From positions 1 to 11,964 of the forward strand of contig CANRPZ010000033.1 in NCBI GenBank assembly GCA_947632625.1: 11,964 nucleotides of DNA, written 5' to 3'. Origin of the DNA: an uncultured Bacilli bacterium. Its GTDB lineage: Bacteria > Bacillota_I > Bacilli_A > RF39 > UBA660. Under the pieces are notes generated by a model. It saw nothing but the letters and a program-made list of their open reading frames with translations. It had not been told where the DNA came from and did not search any database. The translations under genes and the position numbers were made by a program. Below are positions 6,565-11,964 of the stretch, piece after piece (within the stretch, counting starts at the first letter, position 1; each line of letters starts with the position of its first letter).

Positions 6565-9500
6565 ATGAATAACGCGATAATAGGGGAAATTTTTAATGAA
6601 TTAAATAAAAGTATGAATGCTATATTAAATAGTGATTCTTATATTGCTAAAAGAGACTATAAAGAATTGCTTGAAAAATATAGCTCATCTATAGAAGAAA
6701 TAAAAATATTAATAGAGAATAATGTATTCCAAGCCTTTTGCCAAAATAATCATTTAGAAAAGTCTTTTATTTTAGATATTTTAAATAAATATCGTAATTT
6801 TCCTTTTTTAGTTGATAACAAAAATGAGCTTTGGGTAAAAAAAGAATTGGAAACGCAAAAAGAATATTTAGATACGATTTTATTTGATATTGATAAAGAA
6901 ATTCATTTAGATGAAGACCAAAGAAAAGTAGTTTTAGAAGATGAGGACTATACTTTAGTAATCGCCGGAGCCGGAGCAGGAAAAACCACTACCATTGCTG
7001 CAAAAGTAAAATATCTTGTGGAAAAGAAAAAAATAAATCCAGAGCAAATTTTAGTAATCTCTTTTACTAATAAAGCGGTTCAAGAGCTTCAAGAGAGAAT
7101 TAATAAAGGTTTAGGAATTGATGCTATTATTGCCACTTTTCACAAAACTGGAAATGCCATTATCCATAAACAATCCACAAATAATGCAAACATTATCGAA
7201 CCTTCAAGTCTTTATTTTATTATCGAAAAATATTTTAGAACCTCTATTTTAACAAAAGAAGAATTAGTAAAAAAATTAATATTATTTTTCTCTACTTATT
7301 TTGATGTTCCAGAAGAAGAAAAAAATTTAGATGAGTTTTTAAAAAGAATAAATAAGACTCAATTTTTTACCATGAGAAGTGAACTTGATGATTTTAAAGA
7401 AGAAATAATCGATAAAAGAACTAAAAAAAGAATAACCATCCAAAATGAGAATTTACGTTCCCAAGAAGAAGTTCAGATTGCAAACTTTTTATATTTAAAT
7501 AATATTGATTATACTTATGAACCATTATATCCATACAATATTTTATTAGCTAAAAAGCCTTATACACCAGATTTTTGCATAAAACAAGGAAATAAAATAG
7601 CTTATATTGAACATTTTGGAATAACAGAAGACGGAAAAAATAATCATTATGATGAAAAGACTTTAGATAAATATAAAAATGCCATAAAAGAAAAAATAGA
7701 ATTACATAAACAACATCATACAAACTTAATTTATACGTATTCAAAATATAAGGATAATCGTTTTTTACTAGAGCATTTAAAGGAACAATTAATTGAAAAT
7801 GGTTTTATTTTAAAGGAACGTTCCAGTAAGGAAATCATGGAAAAATTAATTTCTACAGAAGAAAATCGTTATATCAAAAGATTAATTAGTTTAATAAGCA
7901 GATTTATTACGAATTTCAAAACAAATGGTTATACCATTGAAGATTTTAAACGCATGTATAATCAAACGAATAACGAAAGAACCAAGTTATTTTTAAGTAT
8001 TTGTGAGGACTGCTATTTAGAATATAATAAATACTTACATGAAAATAATTATGTTGATTTTCAAGATTTAATAAATGAATCAGCACGTATTTTAAAAGAA
8101 GTTAAAGAAATGAAACAAATATTAGATTTTAAATATATTATTGTTGACGAATACCAAGATATTTCTAGGCAACGCTTTAATTTAATAAAAGAATTAAAAG
8201 ATGTTACGAATGCTAAAATAATTGCTGTTGGAGATGATTGGCAATCTATTTATGCTTTTAGCGGATCAGATATAACACTATTTACCAAATTTCAAGATTT
8301 GGTTGGGTACGCCAACTTATTAAAGATTGAAAATACTTATCGTAATAGTCAAGAAATAATAGATATAGCTGGAAACTTTATAAGGAAAAATACCTATCAA
8401 ATCCAAAAATCATTGAAATCACCCAAAACAATAAAAGATCCCATTATTATTTTTACTTATGACGCCAGCCCTAAAAAAAAGGATGCAAGTAATAAAACGG
8501 GTATGAATTATGAAAGAGCCAAAGCATTAGAAAAGGCGTTAGAACATATAAAACAAAATAATCCAAAGAAAGATTTATCAATATTACTTTTAGGGCGTTT
8601 TGGATTTGACATTGATTTTTTAGAGCGAAGCGGATTATTTGAAAGAGTAAGTAAGCATCAAGTAAAAAGTATTCACTATCCAAAATTAAACCTAACTTTT
8701 ATGACTGTACATGCATCAAAAGGACTAGGGTATGATGAGGTAATTGTCATAAACGGAAAAAATGATACATATGGTTTTCCTTCGAAGATTGAAGATGACC
8801 CGGTTTTGTCTTTAGTATTAAAAGAGGATAAAACATTTGATTATGCTGAAGAAAGACGTCTTTTCTATGTTGCGTTAACAAGAACAAAAAACAGAGTTTA
8901 CTTTATTGCTCCCGAACAAAGTCCTTCTTTATTTTTAAAAGAAATAAAAAATGATTATAAAAATGTTTTAGTAAAAGGAAATTGGGATATTGGTGCTATA
9001 AATAATGATTATATGAAAAAGAAATGTCCTATATGTGGATTTCCATTACAATATCGTTATAAAAAGTCGTATGGATTACCTTTATTTATATGTACAAATG
9101 AACCAGAAATTTGTAGTTTCATGACGAATGTATATGATGCTGGAAAATTATCTATAATAAAGTGTGATTCATGCAAAGATGGATATTTAATTGTGAAAAC
9201 AAATAATGAAAAGTATTTTTTAGGATGTACGAATTATAAAAAAGATGGTAGTGGATGTAATCGAACGATGAGTAAACAACAATTTTATGAATTATTCCAC
9301 TTAAAAAATGATCCTGTTTCTATAGATACTATATTAGAAGAAATAAAACAGGAAAAAGAAACAGAGATTTTAGAGATTAAGAAACCAAATTTGGAAAATG
9401 TATTTTATAAAGACATTGATTTAAACGAAACAGTGTATACTATTTTAAAAGGCTTGTTACATATAAGTTCTAAAAAATTTTATTCTATGGATATTTTAGT

Positions 9501-9756
9501 ACAAGTTTTATTAGGTACAACTAGTGAATTAATAGAAAAAGATAAATTGAATCAAATAGCAGAATATGGAAAATTAAAAGATATACCAAAAGAAATTTTA
9601 TATAAATTTATTCATTGGTTAATAAAAAATCATTTTATTATTGAAACAAAAGAAAGAATAAGCAAATTACATCTTGCATCTTTTGGACAATATTATGATG
9701 AAAATATAAACAATAAATTATTAAAAGATTTAAAACATAGTTTAGAAATAGAGTAA
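6565..9756 (+). CDS. UvrD/Rep-type helicase with nuclease-like insert, zinc fingers and RQC-like tail
   Basis: A 1063-residue superfamily 1A DNA helicase. All core motifs are present: Walker A GAGAGKTT (135-142), Ia SFTNKA (166-171), Ib-like ATFHKTGNAI (190-199), II VDEYQD (527-532), III GDDWQSIYAFSGSD (556-569), IV NTYRNS (590-595), V TVHASKGLGYDE (714-725) and VI ERRLFYVALTRT (763-774). Between Ib and II sits a Vsr/PD-(D/E)XK-like insert at about 295-400, with an early EE (301-302), YTPDF (333-337) and YIEHFG (347-352). C-terminal are two C4 zinc fingers of topoisomerase type: Cys821/824/843/850 and Cys867/870/888/898. A tail at about 955-1045 resembles the RecQ RQC winged helix (FYSMDILVQVLLG...YGKLKDIPKE). 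A role in repair or restart of damaged or branched DNA is inferred. It ends in TAATAA, and no terminator is visible before uvrA. N-terminal residues 1-115 have no recognised domain. Low GC, one open frame. Confidence 0.9.
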   Translation: MNNAIIGEIFNELNKSMNAILNSDSYIAKRDYKELLEKYSSSIEEIKILIENNVFQAFCQNNHLEKSFILDILNKYRNFPFLVDNKNELWVKKELETQKEYLDTILFDIDKEIHLDEDQRKVVLEDEDYTLVIAGAGAGKTTTIAAKVKYLVEKKKINPEQILVISFTNKAVQELQERINKGLGIDAIIATFHKTGNAIIHKQSTNNANIIEPSSLYFIIEKYFRTSILTKEELVKKLILFFSTYFDVPEEEKNLDEFLKRINKTQFFTMRSELDDFKEEIIDKRTKKRITIQNENLRSQEEVQIANFLYLNNIDYTYEPLYPYNILLAKKPYTPDFCIKQGNKIAYIEHFGITEDGKNNHYDEKTLDKYKNAIKEKIELHKQHHTNLIYTYSKYKDNRFLLEHLKEQLIENGFILKERSSKEIMEKLISTEENRYIKRLISLISRFITNFKTNGYTIEDFKRMYNQTNNERTKLFLSICEDCYLEYNKYLHENNYVDFQDLINESARILKEVKEMKQILDFKYIIVDEYQDISRQRFNLIKELKDVTNAKIIAVGDDWQSIYAFSGSDITLFTKFQDLVGYANLLKIENTYRNSQEIIDIAGNFIRKNTYQIQKSLKSPKTIKDPIIIFTYDASPKKKDASNKTGMNYERAKALEKALEHIKQNNPKKDLSILLLGRFGFDIDFLERSGLFERVSKHQVKSIHYPKLNLTFMTVHASKGLGYDEVIVINGKNDTYGFPSKIEDDPVLSLVLKEDKTFDYAEERRLFYVALTRTKNRVYFIAPEQSPSLFLKEIKNDYKNVLVKGNWDIGAINNDYMKKKCPICGFPLQYRYKKSYGLPLFICTNEPEICSFMTNVYDAGKLSIIKCDSCKDGYLIVKTNNEKYFLGCTNYKKDGSGCNRTMSKQQFYELFHLKNDPVSIDTILEEIKQEKETEILEIKKPNLENVFYKDIDLNETVYTILKGLLHISSKKFYSMDILVQVLLGTTSELIEKDKLNQIAEYGKLKDIPKEILYKFIHWLIKNHFIIETKERISKLHLASFGQYYDENINNKLLKDLKHSLEIE

Positions 9757-9762
9757 TAAGTC

Positions 9763-9828
9763 TTGTAACGCGAACAAATATATGCTATAGTAATTTTGCA
9801 AATAAAAATGCTTATTTTGTGGTAAAAT
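9763..9828 (+). promoter_or_regulatory. Two candidate tandem promoters upstream of uvrA
   Basis: Promoter 1: TTGTAA (9763-9768), a 17-bp spacer, TATAGT (9786-9791) with TATGC in front. Promoter 2: TAAAAT (9823-9828) with TGTGG in front, no clear -35 at the right distance, start near 9835. An AT stem AAATAA (9800-9805) / TTATTT (9812-9817) lies between them. A single CGAAC half-site (9771-9775), as in Gram-positive LexA boxes, sits in the spacer of promoter 1, but its partner GTTCG is missing. Confidence 0.5.
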
Positions 9829-9854
9829 AGGTAACGCAAGTAGAGGTGTAGTTT

Positions 9855-11964
9855 ATGAATAATCAAAAAATCGTTATTCGTGGAGCAAGAGAAAATAATT
9901 TAAAAAATGTGGATTTAGAATTACCTAAAAATAAATTAATCGTTATGACAGGAGTATCTGGTAGTGGAAAAAGTAGTTTAGCTTTTGATACCATTTATGC
10001 AGAAGGTCAAAGAAGGTTTGTGGAAAGCTTATCTTCTTATGCTCGTCAATTTTTAGGAGGTTCTGATAAACCAGATGTGGATTCCATAGAAGGATTAAGT
10101 CCAAGTATTGCAATTGATCAAAAAACAACAAATAATAATCCTCGTAGTACAGTTGGAACTGTTACAGAAATTTATGATTATTTAAAATTATTGTATGCCA
10201 GAATTGGTGTACCTTATTGTCCTATCCATCATGAACCTATTACGCATCAAAGTATTGAAGAAATGACAAATAAAGTAATGAACTTTGAAATGGGAACAAA
10301 ATTAGAAATCATGGCCCCAGTAGTAAAAGAAGAAAAGGGCATGCACCAAGAATTATTAGAAGATTTAAGACGTCAAGGATTTACGAAAGCCAGAATTAAT
10401 GGCGAGATGCATTCTTTGGAAGAAGAAATCGTGCTTGAGAAAAACAAAAAAGATACAATTGAGGTAGTTGTAGACCGTATTGTTTTAAAAGAAGAAGAAA
10501 GAAGCCGTATTTTTGATGCAATAGAAACCTCTACAAAATTAGCAGATGGCATGGTTCTTATTCATGTAGTTGGAAAAGAGGAATTGCTTTGGAGTGAAAA
10601 ATTTGCTTGTGTAAAATGTAATTACTCTATTCCTGAATTAGAGCCAAGAATGTTTTCTTTTAATGCTCCTTTTGGGGCTTGTCCTGAATGTAAAGGACTA
10701 GGTTTTAAAACAGCTATTAGTGAAGAACTATTAATACCTGATCCTAGTTTATCAATCAATGAAGGTGCCATTGCCACAATGAGTGATGAACAAAATATAT
10801 TCTATACGGATGTTAAAACCGCTTGCGACTATTATCATATTGATATGAACAAGCCAATTAAAAAATTAACCAAAAAAGAACGCCAAATTTTATTTTTTGG
10901 TAGTCCAGATGAATTGGATTTTGAATATGTAGCTAAAAATGGAAATAAACGTTATGTAACACGCTACTTTGAAGGAATTATTACAAACCTAGAACGTCGA
11001 TATTTAGAAACCTCATCCACTTGGATACGTGAATGGTTAGACAATTACATGATGGAAATAGAGTGTCCCGTATGTCATGGCGCACGTTTAAAAGAAAGTG
11101 TTCTAAATGTTTTTGTAGGTAAGAAAAATATTTATGAAATGACAAAAATGAGTATTGGCAACCTATTAGAATTTATTAAAAAATTAAAATTAAATAAAGA
11201 AGAACAAGAAATTAGTGCCCTAATTATAAAAGAAATTATAAATCGTTTGGAATTTTTAAAAAATGTTGGATTGGATTATATTACCCTTGATCGTATGGCT
11301 GGAACTTTATCTGGTGGAGAATTACAAAGAATACGTCTTGCTACTCAAATAGGAAGCAAGTTAAGTGGTGTTTTATATGTTTTAGATGAACCAAGCATAG
11401 GTTTACATCAAAGAGATAACGATAAACTAATAGCTTCTTTAAAAGAAATGGTCGATTTAGGAAATACTTTGATTGTTGTAGAACACGATACCGATACCAT
11501 GATGGCTGCGGATTATTTAGTTGACGTCGGCCCTGGAGCTGGAAGAGAAGGAGGCCAAATTGTAGCTTGTGGTACGCCAGAAGAGGTTATGAAAAATAAA
11601 AACTCTATTACGGGTCGCTACCTATCAGGGATCGAAAAAATAGAGGTACCTAAAAAACGTCGAAAGGGAAATGGTAAATTTCTAGAAATAATTGGTGCAA
11701 GTGAACATAATTTAAAGAATATTGACGTTAAAATTCCCCTTGGAAAATTTGTTTGTATCACAGGAGTATCAGGTAGTGGAAAAAGTTCTTTAATTAATGA
11801 GGTTTTATATAAGTCAGTATTCAAAAGCTTATATCCTAAATCAAAAGTTATCCCAGGTAAATGTCAAAAAATTAAAGGTCTTAACAACATTGATAAAGTA
11901 GTGCAAATTTCTCAAGATCCAATTGGTAGAACTCCTAGAAGCAACCCAGCTACCTACGAAGGGG
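9855..11964 (+). CDS. uvrA: Excinuclease ABC subunit A, 5' part (3' end outside window)
   Basis: UvrA is the ABC-type ATPase dimer that, with UvrB, finds bulky DNA lesions in nucleotide excision repair. 703 codons of a protein usually near 940 are visible. The first ATP site has Walker A GVSGSGKSS (33-41), signature LSGGELQ (485-491) and Walker B VLDEPSIGL (Asp511/Glu512). The UvrB-binding region follows the first Walker A (RRFVESLSSYARQFLGG onward). A zinc finger is formed by Cys252/255 and Cys276/279, and a CPVCHGARLKES zinc-linked segment precedes the first signature. The second Walker A is GVSGSGKSS at 637-645; the second signature and Walker B lie off the right edge. AGAGGTG at 9842-9848, 6 bases before ATG, fixes the start. 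No frame break is seen. uvrB is not upstream as in the common uvrBA operon; the helicase gene takes that place. Confidence 0.97.
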   Translation, partial: MNNQKIVIRGARENNLKNVDLELPKNKLIVMTGVSGSGKSSLAFDTIYAEGQRRFVESLSSYARQFLGGSDKPDVDSIEGLSPSIAIDQKTTNNNPRSTVGTVTEIYDYLKLLYARIGVPYCPIHHEPITHQSIEEMTNKVMNFEMGTKLEIMAPVVKEEKGMHQELLEDLRRQGFTKARINGEMHSLEEEIVLEKNKKDTIEVVVDRIVLKEEERSRIFDAIETSTKLADGMVLIHVVGKEELLWSEKFACVKCNYSIPELEPRMFSFNAPFGACPECKGLGFKTAISEELLIPDPSLSINEGAIATMSDEQNIFYTDVKTACDYYHIDMNKPIKKLTKKERQILFFGSPDELDFEYVAKNGNKRYVTRYFEGIITNLERRYLETSSTWIREWLDNYMMEIECPVCHGARLKESVLNVFVGKKNIYEMTKMSIGNLLEFIKKLKLNKEEQEISALIIKEIINRLEFLKNVGLDYITLDRMAGTLSGGELQRIRLATQIGSKLSGVLYVLDEPSIGLHQRDNDKLIASLKEMVDLGNTLIVVEHDTDTMMAADYLVDVGPGAGREGGQIVACGTPEEVMKNKNSITGRYLSGIEKIEVPKKRRKGNGKFLEIIGASEHNLKNIDVKIPLGKFVCITGVSGSGKSSLINEVLYKSVFKSLYPKSKVIPGKCQKIKGLNNIDKVVQISQDPIGRTPRSNPATYEG

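Noticed and set aside
9771..9785. LexA/SOS box upstream of uvrA
   Set aside because: Only the CGAAC half is present; the expected GTTCG partner reads ATATG. Kept as a weak note, not a feature.

Overview
The window is an AT-rich segment of a bacterial chromosome, most likely from a low-GC Gram-positive (Bacillota, Bacilli-like or a gut lineage close to the Mollicutes). The grounds are Shine-Dalgarno sites of the AAGGAGG/AGGTG type, EF-Tu and EF-G of bacillar type, a FemAB-type cell-wall branching enzyme, and promoters with a TRTG extended -10. Trp is encoded by TGG and the genes end in TAA or TAG, so nothing suggests the mycoplasma genetic code. The exact taxon cannot be read from this window.

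Layout: (1) 1-2579 is the end of a str operon: the 3' part of fusA (EF-G), then tuf (EF-Tu) with its own probable promoter and a strong terminator. (2) 2580-4110 is a stand-alone AAA+ ATPase with a C-terminal DUF4143 nuclease-like domain. Three copies of a 15-nt element lie upstream at an exact 32-bp period, and the last copy runs into the promoter. (3) 4111-6474 is a cell-envelope pair: a membrane-anchored serine hydrolase of the class A beta-lactamase/PBP fold (+) and a FemAB-family peptidyltransferase (-). They converge on one hairpin that contains the stop codon of the minus gene and touches that of the plus gene. (4) 6475-11964 is a DNA-repair block: a 1063-residue UvrD/Rep-type helicase with a nuclease-like insert, two C4 zinc fingers and an RQC-like tail, then uvrA, which runs off the right edge.

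The genes are tightly packed, with no intergenic stretch above 300 bases. fusA/tuf serve translation elongation. The serine hydrolase and FemAB protein probably both act on the cell wall. The helicase and UvrA probably both act in DNA repair, and no terminator is visible between them. The window carries no tRNA or rRNA gene, CRISPR array or recognisable insertion sequence. The most unusual signals are the phased repeat array in front of the DUF4143 ATPase gene and the domain combination of the helicase. Most genes are ordinary housekeeping genes.
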